Notes under the pieces: model-generated
Told to the model about the DNA's origin: nothing
Database searches by the model: none
Seen by the model: the letters and a program-made list of their open reading frames with translations, nothing else
Translations under genes and position numbers: made by a program
Shown here: positions 31,516 to 43,740 of the stretch, in pieces
Numbering within the stretch: position 1 is the first letter of the stretch
Layout of the letters: every line of letters starts with the position of its first letter
Source of the DNA: Acanthosoma haemorrhoidale
Taxonomy: Eukaryota > Arthropoda > Insecta > Hemiptera > Acanthosomatidae
Assembly: GCA_930367205.1 (NCBI GenBank)
Contig: OV884009.1
Span: 90,975,189 to 91,039,188 of the forward strand
Length of the DNA stretch: 64,000 nucleotides
Direction of reading: 5' to 3'

Positions 31516-31600
31516 ACACTATATTTGCCAATATTAAAGTAAGCCATTTGATTTATGTTGCCTAACTTGTTGTCTCAATAATTTTATTACTTCAAAACTA
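31516..31600 (+). repeat. Old dispersed repeat R1, copy 3, right part
   Basis: TTTGATTTATGTTGCCTAACTTG... resumes the R1 sequence (compare TTTTGATTTATGTTGCAAAATT in copy 1) directly after element 2. Confidence 0.5.
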
Positions 31601-34600
31601 TCATGCGTAGTGTCTATTTGCAGTTCTCTGTTTACCCATTCTTCAACGCCCTCCTCTTTTGCAGAACCTTTCTTAACCCATCCTGTCCATGTGAACAAAT
31701 CATCTGATGTTTGATAATACCCAAAATAGAATTGTTATCCATCGTTATCCGGATAGTTTAATCACGAATACGATATTGTTTTACCAATAAATCACCTGTG
31801 GTACCACGAGAGCAGGTTTTCTTAGTTATCTGTAATGGTCTAAAATTCATTGCAACAGAACAGTCTTAGACCATATAGAGTTTTAAATAGTGACACCTTT
31901 CTTTTTTTTTCTCAGAAACATCTTCTAATTGAATAATTCAGGGTCGAAAATGAAGAAAAGTTTGCAAGAATTGGTTCCTCCATCCTCCTAACACTGGAAT
32001 AATTAAGGACAAGGTACTTAAAAGTTTTGCACTTTCATTTATTTTTAAATAACAAAATTATTACATAAATTATTTTTTTCATATCATTTGTTTGCTTCAA
32101 CAAGCGCAACAATGGATATCTGTAATGATGTGGTAGCCAAACTCTCGGAATGCTGCTGGACAGTACCTACCGATCCACCTTAACGACAGTTCCACGGGGT
32201 GAACCTAAAGTATATAAGAAAATACCTTTTTGGTGAACAGAAAAGCTGCCAATTGTAGAGGATTGGTGCGGCGATGAACCTGTGAGCGGTGACCGGAAAC
32301 CGTAGGGGGAGGACTTTGGGGCAGCCACCCCCGCAACAGCCTGATTGCCCCAGTCATCTTAACCATTTCGATTCCTCCCCCACCCCCTCCTTCGCCACGA
32401 CGCCTACCTTCAACCTAAATAGCCGCAATGTCGTCTCTCTCTCTCTTTCTCTCTCCTCACACCTCTCAAGGTGAAGGATGGCCATTATAACTAGTCTCAC
32501 CAAATATCAGCAGCCATACCATATTTTTATTTACATTGATTATAAGCTAAATTGTATGTAGAAAGTAAAAAAAAACACGTTACCATGTAGTGAAAATATC
32601 TGTGTACATATTCAAGATGTTTTTCGGTTTTTCTCATGTATACTGATTGGTTTAAGATCCAACGTAATGGTTAACTGATCAAAAGAATCAGTATGACAAT
32701 TAAATAGATACGGGCAATCCTAACGTGTCTGTATACATGTGTTGGGGATTAAGACAGTTGTGTAAGTCAAGAATCTGAAAAAATAAATTCAAAATTCCAT
32801 TTCGTAAGTAGTAGAAACAAACCATACATGATAACAGTAATTATAAAATGTAAATGAATACTTTTTTTTTAACTTTACATTTAAAAAAAAATCATTATTG
32901 TTTATTGATTTATTGCAATTTATTTCAAGCTTAAGAGATGTCCTTATAAGCTACGTACAAAATTTCACAACAATGAAACAAAAATTTGATGCTATAATAT
33001 GAAAATATCTTTCAATTTAAATTTTGAAACTATATTTAAGCAGCGTATGGATTGAGCTAAGTATGCATACAAATGTTAAACGCGAAAAAAAGTCGGTCTC
33101 ATTTGTCAAACTTTTAAGCCTTCTCAGGTAACAAGACAGAGTCTACTTCAGATATCTTACAGTTCAATTTTTTCTACATGGATAAAGAGAATTCCGATAG
33201 ATCAAACATTTATTTTTTAACGCACCAAATTCATCAATTAAAACTAAATCGTAGTTTTGGAAATATGTATAAAACAAAACTTCAACTAAACAAGGACGAA
33301 GTCAACGCAGGAAGTTGACCGTTATGGGGAGCGAGTTCCAAGTTCAGGCTGGAGTCTCTTTGTCAGTTTTAAATAAATTTTATGTGATTTAAAAAAAAAA
33401 AAAAATACATTGAACGTAATTTATTTGTCGAATTGTCCTGGTCAATGAAAATGGACTTTTCAAAAAATCCAGAAAATTATATAAAGCCTCAGAACTAATA
33501 AATACACAACTTATTTTGTTTCGGCCTCAAAACTTCAGGATATCTTTAATAGTCTTTTGCGTCGATCATATTAATTAAAATATAAACGGCACATTTCGAG
33601 GATTTCGGGAACGTGAAATTTTAGATTGATCAAAATTGTTTTACGACCGCTGTAGTTGGGTATATAGCTTAAAAAAAAATAGAGCATATTAACGTGACCA
33701 TTAAAAAGTAAAGCCAGCCCAAAACCTGTAAGAACCAATTGATAAATAAAGCTTTGCAAGGATATTATGGGCATATTAAACATTATCTCATATATAGCTG
33801 TTTTGGCCAAGTTGACTTCTAGCAATAAGCAGCAAAGTGAACAAAGCTGAACATGTCCGCTGTTCCAAAACAATTACAATTCCATCTTCACAAAATCCCT
33901 GGGATCGGTTACCCAAAAATCCATAGCTATCCTAAACCTTCTCGTACTTGCTGACCGTTTCCAACTAACTGGTTATTCCTGAAATACGGTTGTTATGGAA
34001 ATTTGGGAAAATTTATACAACAAGGCTATTGGAAAAACTCCCAAGGGCCAACAAATAATAAATTTTCACAACAAAGAGCTCACTAACCGAAGTAAGTAGC
34101 AAGCGATACATTTGTTAAACCCTCCATTGGGGTCGAGAGATCCACGACCTCATGTGACATCGCCCAGTGCCGAGCCTATAGGCAGAATAAGACCTACATC
34201 CACCAATTATTATGGTGTGTGTCCTCTTGCAGTGACGGAGGACACTATGTTCTCACGATCACCCCACCAACTACAAGAGGTGGTAGGTGAATTAAACTCT
34301 GAAGAGCATTCTATATCTCCGTTGACAGCAGGTGCCTAGGCAGAGGAGAAGAGATGTGTACAGAATTGCTAACCAACTTACCTCTTGCACAGCTAACACA
34401 AAGACCAAGCTTCAACATCACACCTAAGGACAGTTGATTACATGGATCTTATCAGCCTTCTAACTTCATTCTTTACTGATTTCAGAACTCTCATAACTCC
34501 TTCTATGAGCTTACTTACAAACATGACGATTAGCGCCTTAACAACCTATTGTTAACCCTTCACATTAGTCACGGTGTATTACCAAACAAACAAATCCCTC

Positions 34601-35689
34601 TTCGATATACCTTTCTTGCCTAAACTCCCTGCATCAACGCTAAGTGCTTTAGTAAGGATTGAGAACGAGCAACTACAGAGGCTTTACTGACCACACTAAC
34701 TTCCAAACTTCGTTCCTGTCACCAAATTTTTCAGCATCAAACAGATCCACATTTGACTTAAGAAATCCTGCATTTCTTTATTCACTACGATTAAAGATCA
34801 TTTAAGTTCTTATCACACTTAATTGGGAAAGCTTGATAACCATTCTATAGACCATAGCGCGATATTACTTTGACTCCCTTACATCGCTTACCTCGAAAGA
34901 GATTTGTTAAAATAATAAGTCCTAATAACTGGGGACATTTTCGCAAGAACTCGCACAATTTCATTGACCTCAAAAACACGACAAGACTTATAAAATGCCG
35001 TCCACATCTTCACCACCTCCATCAAGTAATGTGCTTGTCTCTAAAAGGCTTCTAAATCCTTTCCCGATCCTGAAACCCATTGTCTGCACATGTCCCAGAT
35101 TTAATCTAATCCAAACGTCAATCCCGAGCGATCTGGCAAATGGGATCTTATAGATCGGGATCCTTTAATTCCTGCCTATTTATTCTGTCTGCTACCGATA
35201 AATCCCTGTGATCCACTACCAGAAAAATCCTAAAAATAAAAGTACATCCCACCTTCCTGTCGATGGGTCTTGAGCCTTGACAGACGGAGGCAAGTCTGAT
35301 GAATATGACTTCATCTCTCCCGCACCTTAAAGACTCTTTTTGCATTGCCGTATTTAATTTCCCCTTAAACATATAAAACTGATTTTCCATTCTTAATCAG
35401 CTTCTGGGGGATTTTCTATTCATTCTGTAGTTATTGTGTTTTAACTCCGTGACAGATATGTTTATAATTTCAAATGGAGTGTATCCTTTTTACGCCTGGT
35501 GTAGAACATACAGCACATAGTAATAAAATATGGTTGTAACAAACCAGAATGAAAGCAGAGCTTGTCCCTTTGAGCTTGGCAGTTAGAATTTAAATCTTTA
35601 TCACGAAATAGATACTGTGTGCAAAGTTATGCTTTCGTATTACAGGAATCATTGTAGCGATATTATAGAACCAAATTCACTACTTCCTT
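31601..35689. other. Spacer with two GC-richer patches, no gene recognised
   Basis: 32,150-32,480 is GC-richer with a TATATAAG at about 32,211 and a (CT)n tract near 32,435-32,455. 34,117-34,345 starts with AAACCCTCCATTGGGG, like the repeat end at 2.6 kb, and holds a 75-codon open frame. Neither is identifiable; the rest is AT-rich. Confidence 0.45.
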
Positions 35690-35880
35690 ACTCACTGTGT
35701 ATGTGCTACTTGAGGAGTAATTTTGGATTCAAACGGTGTATTTGGCTATACTAATTTTATACTAGTACCTGTAGTCATAATTCAATAGAAGAGTGTTTAG
35801 GAAGCAAGAAGGTAAGTATTAAATTTCGGAAACCACTCAAAATAAAACACTAAAATTCAATTTGTACTGGAAGCACGCAC
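35690..35880 (-). repeat. Old dispersed repeat R1, copy 4 (inverted)
   Basis: Read on the minus strand: CTTCCTAAACACTCTTCTAT and CCAAAATTACTCCTCAAGTAG, matching CTTCCTAAACATCCTTTCTAT and CAAAATTAACTTCTCAACTAG of copy 1. Confidence 0.5.
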
Positions 35881-36109
35881 GTTTTGCTGGACGGAGGTCT
35901 GTATTAACTAAAAAGTATAAGTTGTACTGAGATGGCACAACATGTCGCCCTGGTGAATTTCGGAATAACTCCTCAACCCAGGATGGAGGTCCCTAGTACT
36001 AAAAAAAGTGCCTCTATTCCGGGGCATATTATCCTTAGGTAACAGAGCCTTGATGATCTGTGACATCTGGTTAAATAATATATATTTGTGTGTGTGTAGC
36101 TGTGGCTCT

Positions 36110-36200
36110 AAAAATTCAAATAGATAGCTGCTCATTTTCCCTCAAGAGGCCGATTGACTCCCGACAAGACTCATCCCCGGATCCTTAAGTGCCATGAATA
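36110..36200 (-). repeat. SINE family S, copy 1 (partial)
   Basis: Minus-strand GGGAAAATGAGCAGCTA and a preceding B-box-like GGATCCGGGGATGAGTC match the SINE at 37.8 kb. Confidence 0.5.
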
Positions 36201-37796
36201 GAGTCTTGGTTCCTTTCGAAGTAAAAGTACAGATTAAGTACTACTTCGCTCTAGGAGTATTATTATTACAAGCACAACGATATTTATTAAATTTTCTTAT
36301 CATAAACAAATTTTGAAACAGAACAATTTTTTTTTCGTAGTGATGTCCAAATAAATAAGTTGAATAAAGTCAAGAAAACGAAAAACAACAATGGTAAGTA
36401 AAATATCATATATTTATTTTTGGTTTTGAGATTCCATTTTGATGTAATCTGCACGTGGAATAAGATGTCAAACAGTAATTACGAAGGTAATCTTATTCCC
36501 CTTGAAATAAAGGTCTTTTCCTTAATTATAATTTTTTTCATGATAAGTAAAAGAGGATTACAGTTAATTTTTTCTTAAACAAGAACAGGTGCGTACAATT
36601 ATCCATTCCTATTTTAAAGATTAGTTTATTAACTTAATATTCCGCGTTTATAACTAAAATAAATAATATAGCATTATAGAGTATTAAATTATTATTCAAA
36701 GGATTCGTTATCAGTTATTAAGAGGACCAACAGCTCGTTTTTTCACGCACTAAGCCAAGTATCAAGTCAATACAGCTATTATCAAAAATTATGTTTGAAA
36801 TCTTTTCGAAACCATGTTTCACAAAGAGAGGTTAAATGTTTCCAGGGATAATATTTTACTTGATACATAAACATGCTAAAAGTATTTTATATAACTGAAC
36901 ATCTCCAATCCCTAATTGTATTGTTAATTGCAACAAGTCTTAGAACTTTAACAGATTAAAATTACAAAAAAGACCTTATAGTCCGTCTCGAAGTATTGTC
37001 GAAACTATTCATTGATAATAACTGATGCTAATTTTTTTTTTTGATCGTGATATAAAAAAAAAAAAAAAAAAATCAGTGGCCAATAAGTTTTTTGATTCAA
37101 GTTAGTTATTCTTTGGGGTGTTTTTTTTTTTTCAAAAGTATCATTTAAAAAAAAATATGTAAATATCTTGACCATAGATATATAACACTCTTATGATCCT
37201 TTGAGGACCATCAACACTTTCAGTCTGTATGACTGGTCTCTGCTTACGGTATTTTAATTGGCCTCGTGCAATAAATAATAATACTTTCTGTAACATTAAA
37301 CATAGATTTGTTTCACGAAATTTTATGACCAAATCTTGAGCTGATTATTATTATTTACTATTTTATGTTTAATAATACACTCCTGCTGCTAAAGATGCCA
37401 TTAAGGCACACAAATGTTGCAAGTATTTTTCCGTCTAGGTGAAAAATCTTTTGAATTGTTAAAGCCCTGAATTAAAATTGTAAATGTTTTTTCCAAAGCT
37501 CCGGTAGTTAAAACCCTTCCAGGAGATATTAAATATCTTAACCATGGAATATCATTTGAAATTGTAATTGAAATTACGCCTCTTAATTTATTTTCATTGA
37601 AACCTTCAAAAAAATCAACTTCTTCTTTAGATTTTTAGAGTATTCTTTCGACCAATCTAAGAGGAATCCAGTTCTATAACAGATGCCATTGAAATATATT
37701 GAACCTTCTATTCAATAAGTCATTTTAATATTCAGGATATTCTAAATCCCCGTATAGCATTGAATGTTACGTTATTAGCTTTTTTATATGTAAGCC
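36201..37796. other. Spacer, nothing recognised
   Basis: AT-rich with long A and T runs (for example 37,060-37,071); no gene. Confidence 0.5.
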
Positions 37797-37945
37797 GTCT
37801 CCATGGCGATATGGCTACCGTGTCAGACTCACCGTAGGACATCTTCAAGGAGGGGGGGACTCATCACTATTGGTCCGGGGTTCACGCAGCCTCTCGAGGG
37901 AAAATGAGCAGTTACTTGAATAAAGATGTACTAAATCCATATTTA
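37797..37945 (+). repeat. SINE family S, copy 2
   Basis: tRNA-like head with A-box-like TGGCGATATGGCTACCGTG (37,804-37,822) and B-box-like GGTCCGGGGTTCACGC (near 37,875), followed by CTCTCGAGGGAAAATGAGCA. The last block is shared with the inverted partial copy at 36.1 kb. Two copies with a Pol III-type promoter support a SINE rather than a tRNA gene. Confidence 0.55.
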
Positions 37946-39624
37946 CGTCGGAAGAATGAAATTCATGTACTAAGGATAGACTAATGAAATTCATTCTAAA
38001 AATTCTACAGGAAAAAAGAAGAAGAAAAAATATAGTTACATCGCCGTGATTCCAGCTCATGACTTCCTAATTTCCAGCCATGCTATTTATTCACATGAAC
38101 GGAAGCCTCTTAAAACGTTAACATTCAGTCTCATTACATATATACAAGATAAAAATTATTATTATTGTATTAAAAATACTAAATAAAATATATTTGAAGC
38201 AGAAACCGATTTAAATAAAAATACTCATACTCTTTTTTCTTGAGGTAATTTTTATAACTTACTTTATAAAATGGTATCCTCGTCATTTACTATTGTATGT
38301 TACTTGTTTTTGTATATACATTTATTTATTTTATTTGTCTGCTTACTGCTTACTACTGTCAACCAGTCGTATTCATCTGACGTCGTCTTGTGCCGAACTT
38401 CTGAATGGTCTTAGCTGCTCCTGCCTCCGCTGTGTTCCTTGGAACATGGGAGTATATTGCATGGCTGCTTGTGGGATCTGTTTCTGCTCAGTAAACATCA
38501 ATCTATACTCCAATATCAGAGCTTCCACTCCATCCCAGGCATTTGAGAAGTCATGCCACCTTCTATTTCCTCATTTGTTTAATTGGTATCCACTTCCAAT
38601 ATTGCGCTGTCTACGACAATGTTGGAACAGTTCCGTGAAGTCAATCTATTCAAGTTTTCATTTATCACATCATTTCCAGTACAGATTTATTGTGGACTAA
38701 TGTTTTGTATTTTATTTTTGATATTGTACATTGTTAATACACAAGATATGAGTTTGTGACAGTTAGCAGGTGTTGGGGTGGTCATACATGCTCTTTGTGC
38801 TCGAATCATAAAGTTATCCTCTCAACGGTTAAACATCCTTTAAATCCAATCCACCAATGAATTCACAAAAAAAATAACCCACCCAACTTGTATTGCTCAT
38901 ATGAAACACACCCTTTTGACTGTTCATTTCAGACTTAATTTATATTAACGTTTTGCCCGCTATTATGAACCCATTAATAAATTGTACGTATTTTTTTTAT
39001 TTAATCTCTATTTCATTTTGTTATTTCAATGTTTTTTTCTCAAAGCAGAGATTTCTCTTCATTAAAGTGTGATTCATGCTGTTAGCACCTATATTCTGGA
39101 AAGTCATACAAAATAAATCAATTTAAAATTATTTAATCGATCAGATGTTTTAGACATAGATTCTCTCTTGAACTCTCTATCTCCTAATAACTGCCATGCT
39201 TCATCCTTGCGGACTTCCATCCGTTCAAAACTCCCCTGTTCCTACATCCATTTAGGGACGCTTTACTCATTGTACTTCTGGCTTTTTAACTTCTATTTTT
39301 ATTTCATTATTTGTCATATACAGTAGTGGCCAAAATTTTCTGGAAAGAGCATGCATTTCTTAATACTAAGAAACTATCATGAGGATTTAAGAATTTTGTA
39401 TACAGGAATAAATAGGAACATAATTAATTTTAAAATATAATAGATTTATTTTTGAATTGAGAAAATTATTTATGGTATTAGTAATTTCGTTTGCCCACTA
39501 TTCCTTATTTAGGCAGTAAAAAATAATATATTTAAGAAGCTAAAATGGTTTTTCACACAAGTGTAGATATCCGTGAATGAATTATTAGTTTTTCACTTCA
39601 GTTTTCAATGTTAAAAGTTACTGT
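37946..39624. other. Spacer, one unexplained open frame
   Basis: A 135-codon open frame at 38,293-38,700 is rich in C, L and S and has no recognised domain. I do not call it a gene. Confidence 0.4.
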
Positions 39625-41086
39625 AAAAGTACTGTATTTTTTTTTTTATTATTTGTTCCGGCATTTGTGCACCGCGGCCTCAGTGAGACCTATTGTGCGC
39701 CGTCCATGTCCCTGTCCTATATATGTGACAGGCCCACGGCCTTTGCAAATCTGAGGATACTGAATGGATCGATCAGTTTACATAGTTTGGGGTCTACAAT
39801 GCGATCACTACCAAAGTGAAGGTATCGCCTTCTAGCTAAGTTATCACAGTCACATATTATATGACGTGCCGTTTCTCCCTCTTTCTTGCAGAATCTGCAG
39901 ATTGGTGATCCCACTATCCCCAAATTAAAGAGGTGTTTATTTAACCGACAGTGACCTGTATAGAGTCCTGTCACACTTTTGAGTGTCCACCTGTCTATTG
40001 ATAGAAGTGCTGAGCTTCTTCTCTTACAGGGTCCATCAAGAAACAGTTTCGAGTGTTCCTGTTTCTTAGTTTCTCTCCAAGAGAGTCTTGCCTTGTCCTC
40101 TAAAGCTAATTTTATACGCCTTTTAGCGTAGCTGAGGCTGATACCACATATGGGTTCAGGTGCAAGAGGTGTCTGTTCTGAGCCCACCCTTGCAAGGCCA
40201 TCTGCCTTCTCATTGCCTGTGATGCCTGTGTGTCCTGGCACCCAGTCGATTCTAACCTTATTGGCTAGCGAGAGTGTGTTTAGGTTGTTTTTACACTCCT
40301 CAACCAAATAAGATTTGGTCGTATAGCTTCTCAGGGCGCCAATGGCTGCCTAGCTATCCGTGAAAATTGTGATCAGTCTGTTTCTTACACCTTCCCCAAT
40401 TAAGGTTTGGGTACAGACATTGATCGCCATCACTTCGGCCTGAAAGACCGAGGTGTGTCTACCTAAAGGAATAGAAATCCCAGATTCTGGTTTATCTTTC
40501 CTCCATATGCCGGCCCCTGATCCGTTTTCTGTTAGTGAGCCGTCTGTATAGCAATTAATCCCATTACACAGTTTATGTGGTTTGGTCTTTGTGTTTTCCG
40601 CACAGTATAAAACGTCTGTGTGTTTCTTAACTTGTAGGTCAGAGTGCATTGACAGCACCTCGTCCTCATCAATTCTTCTGAACAAGTTCCCATGTCCCAT
40701 GTGAGTCATGACTTTGGATCTTGTTCCTGATTTCGCAAGTCTGTAAGTCACGTTCAAGGCTTGCGCTTCTACTTCTATGTGCAGTGGATTCAAGTTCAAT
40801 AAGACTTCCATTGCAGCAGTAGGAGTTGTACTCATGGCACCAGTGATCATGAGACATGAAAGCCTCTGTAATTTGCCAAGCAAAGTTCTATTTTTACTAA
40901 TACTACCTCTGTGCCACCACACCATAGAGGCATAGAGCACCATTGGTCTCACTGCTGCGGTATATAGCCAGAATAACATTCTGGGTTGTAGTCCCCAGGT
41001 CCTACCCACAGGCCTTTTACATGCATAGAGGCATCGAAGTGCCTTCATAGTAGTATTCCTGATGTGTTTAGACCAAAAGTACTGTA
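39625..41086 (-). mobile_element. 5'-truncated LINE with 12-bp target-site duplication
   Basis: AAAAGTACTGTA occurs at 39,625-39,636 and 41,075-41,086. Between them lies a minus-strand LINE 3' end (39,637-41,074) with a poly(A) tail seen as T on the plus strand. The coding remnant has RT thumb, RNase H and a C-terminal cysteine motif. The exact duplications imply a fairly recent insertion. Confidence 0.9.
39717..41074 (-). pseudogene. LINE ORF2 3' fragment: RT end, RNase H, zinc motif
   Basis: One minus-strand frame, open from the truncation point except for a TAG at 40,350-40,352. The first part (YACKRPVGRTWGLQPR..., LYTAAVRPMVLYASMVWW, TPTAAMEVLLNLNPLH) is the end of a LINE reverse transcriptase of the I/LOA-like group. 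RNase H follows: YTDGS, FQAEVMAI, FTDS, then after the stop VRIDWVPGHTGITGNEKADGLAR. The C-terminus has CRFCKKEGETARHIICDC, a typical cysteine-histidine motif. The stop falls directly after the third catalytic Asp block, so RNase H is split. Everything upstream, including the endonuclease and the RT catalytic centre, is missing. Confidence 0.88.
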
Positions 41087-41376
41087 AGTGATTTATTTAT
41101 TCAAGTGTGATGAATAGTCGAAGTTGAATTTATAATAGAGCTGTAAATTCCTCATATGTGAATTCTTTAAATATTTTTAATGGATGCGTGACTTAAGTGA
41201 AACACTTTTAATGTTATTGATAATTATTAGTAGATACAAATTATTAGTAATATTGAGAACCATACCATGATCGACTATATAAAAACTTTATTGTTTATTA
41301 AGTTCAACGGTTGAAACATAATTTCACTACTTCACGCTCTGGCGGAAAAAACTGTAATGGATGACTATAATAGATA

Positions 41377-42248
41377 TGTCGGGTGGTCACGAGGAGGGTG
41401 CCTGGTTACCCTAGCCCTGGTGACAAGTTAGGGTTGTTTGAGTTTATAACCTGCATAATCGTTTCATGCTTTACTATCTCACTCCATTTTTTTATTGGTA
41501 TGTGCCCCGACAGTGCACTGTGTTCAGGAGAAGAGGTACAGGGTAGGTTCATAGGTAGTTTATGTGGTCTTGGAATGACCACGAATTCACACTCGGTATC
41601 TGAGGGTAGGCGAAAACCGTCCGGATCCCAAAGGCGAATGTGAACCGGAGAGAGGCAGACTGGATTACCGGAGGAGGGCTGCTAGGAATATTTGCAGGGC
41701 CGCGGCAACCCTCGTCCGCGAGGCACAGGTATCTCCCAAGGAGGTGCTAGTTTTAGCGAGACGAAGGCAGAGATTGCCACTAGGAAGGTGTGGGTCTGAC
41801 GACGCCGGACTAAAACATAGCGAGGTTAGGAGAGAAGAGATGCAGAGGTTTTTCATTAAGAAGCAGCCAGGTTTTCAGAGTTGCAAGCAGGGTAGCCACG
41901 AGCCAGTGAGTAGTTGCCAGGAGAGAATGATTTACAGGGGCTAGATCCTCAGCTTAAGTACCCCACCAGCCTTGCCTTTAGCCAATCCCCATTAAGATTG
42001 GTGTAAATAATGGTGTGTGGCTTCTTTTTCCTCTGGGAGAGGTTGGCAGGGTCTTGTGGCCTCATCTGGCCTTCTACATGGGACTGACAGCTGTGACCAA
42101 TCTCATGTAACTACTTGGCTCCCCGCATTTTTTATTGCTTAACACGTTCACAATGATTTATATTTTGTTCATGTTATTTACATTTCTTTACAATATATAT
42201 ACAATAGAGTATAGGGTGATTTATCTTATGTAGTTAGCGGTCGCTACA
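41377..42248 (-). repeat. LTR of decayed CsRn1-like element (family L relative)
   Basis: In minus orientation it runs from TGTAGCGACC to CCACCCGACA, about 870 bp. Positions 41,500-41,860 are clearly homologous to the solo LTRs at 24.4 and 46.4 kb (for example GTGCCCCGACAGTGCACT and ACGCCGGACTAAAACATAGCGAGG), but the other end differs. A purine-rich tract (TTTGGGGGAG on the minus strand, about 42,255-42,265) lies just inside the element. The left boundary is inferred from the conserved TGTCGGG. Confidence 0.6.
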
Positions 42249-42299
42249 CATCACAGCTCCCCCAAATTACCCTATACTCGGTAAAGTTTGACAGTTTTT

Positions 42300-43740
42300 T
42301 TTTTTTTAATATATTTTCACAGTCGTGCCACCGAACTTCTCGTGCAGAGGTATGGTGGTGGAGTGTTTCCTACTTCCTCTGGTGCGCCCGGTTCAGGTAT
42401 ATTTTTGGTGGTGTCTAGCAAATAAGCTGGTTTTACACGGTCTAGGGAAAATACTAGGTGAGGACCAGGATAAGCCGGTTTAAGGCTACGCCGGTGTTCT
42501 TGTCGAACGAAGACGTGTGTAAAGTTGTTGATGTCTTTGCTAACGAACGTTTTCTTCGTGTCTTCCCGGTGTTGTGTGATGTTGCGTTGAACGTCAAGAT
42601 CCACTCGTGTTGGTATAAAGTATTATCTGGGAAGGCGTAAGGGTTTTTTGTATGTTCACTCAGCGACACTGCACCCCAGGTCCTCTTTGATCACACTTCG
42701 TAGGCCGAGCAGGACTGCTGGCAGGCTTCGCGTCCACTGAAGGTGTTGTGAGTGGGTGGTTAGTGTGGCTTAAGCGAGCGGTGCCATCGTTCAATTCGGC
42801 CGTTTAACTGTGGATTGTAGGCGGTGGTCGTAATTCTTTCAATACCGAGGAGGCGAGTCAGTCTCGTGAACAGGTCTGATTCAAACTGACACTGACAGCC
42901 TTGGTCAGTCGTTATTCATATGGGTGTGCCGAGTCTGGCAACGCAGCCACTAAAGAAGGCGTTGGCTACGGTGGTAGCTACCATGTTGCCAAGTGGAATT
43001 GCTTCAGTCCATCCCGTGGCTCGGTCAATCATGGTTAGGATGCATCGCTTCCCCTCTGACGTTGGCAGTGGTCCTACTAGGTCGATATACACGTGTTCGA
43101 ACCTTCCCACGTCCGCAAATCGCCCTGGAGGGGTTATGGTGTGGTGGTGTATTTTTGAGGTCTGGCATGCTATACAACATCGTGCCAATCGATGCACGTC
43201 GGCATTCATACCCGGCCAAAAAAACCTTTGGCTCATGATTTACTCCTGGGTGACTTAGGTTGTGCAGCTGGTCGAAGGTGGATCGTCGAAAGCCCGAAGG
43301 TAAGTACGGGCTTGGCTCCCCCAGTGAGGTCACACAAATGAGAGAAATGTCACAGCCGGGGATGTTGACGGGCTCTAGCCTGCATGTGGCGTTCTGTTCC
43401 CTGAAAACTTTCAATTCCTGATCTTCTGCTTGAGCAGTGTGTAACTTTTGAAAATTTTCTGGGACACAGACGGCTTCTATGCGCGAGAGGGCATCCGCTA
43501 CGACGTTGTCCTCACCCTTATAATAGCGTATCTCTATCGTGAATTGGGCTATGTAATTTAGGTATCGCATACGTCGTGGGCAGGAAGTGTCACTTTGCTG
43601 GGCCATGGCGTGTTTGAGTGGCTTGTAGTCTGTGTAAATGATTACCCCTCGCGCTTCGAGAAGCTGTCGAAAATATTTGACTGCTTTGTAGATAGCTAAT
43701 AGCTCTCTATCGAAGGTGCTGTATTTCGACTGAGCAGTGA
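42300..43740 (-). pseudogene. pol: Decayed CsRn1-like pol remnant (RNase H end and integrase)
   Basis: Minus-strand pieces in three frames. 43,740-43,250: end of RNase H (YSTFDRELLAIYKAVKYF, YTDYKPLKHAM, VVADALSR). About 43,236-42,916: integrase finger and core (FFWPGMNADVHRL, CCIACQTSK, YIDLVGPLPTSEGK), ending at TGA after RLGTPI. Then DQGCQ...NGRIERWHR relics, and 42,604-42,317 a C-terminal part with PAYPGPHLVFSLDRVKPAYLL that parallels the C-terminus of element 2 Pol. At least two frameshifts and several stops. It is cut off at about 43,740; no 5' half or second LTR is visible. Confidence 0.85.

Larger units (their letters stand above)
27005..31519 (-). mobile_element. Element 2: complete CsRn1-like Ty3/gypsy retrotransposon
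   Basis: Two 204-bp LTRs (27,009-27,212 and 31,312-31,515), identical by eye and with canonical TG...CA ends, flank gag and pol on the minus strand. The duplication ACAC is at 27,005-27,008 and 31,516-31,519. The tRNA-Trp primer site, the C-H-C-C Gag motif and the pol sequence together point to the CsRn1 clade. Gag and pol ORFs are open throughout. The insertion splits a copy of the older repeat R1. Confidence 0.96.

Noticed and set aside
27005..31519. Five-base duplication for element 2
   Set aside because: Only ACAC is shared; the fifth base differs on either side.
38293..38700. 135-codon open frame as a gene
   Set aside because: Low-complexity C/L/S-rich translation, no domain and no homologous copy in the window.
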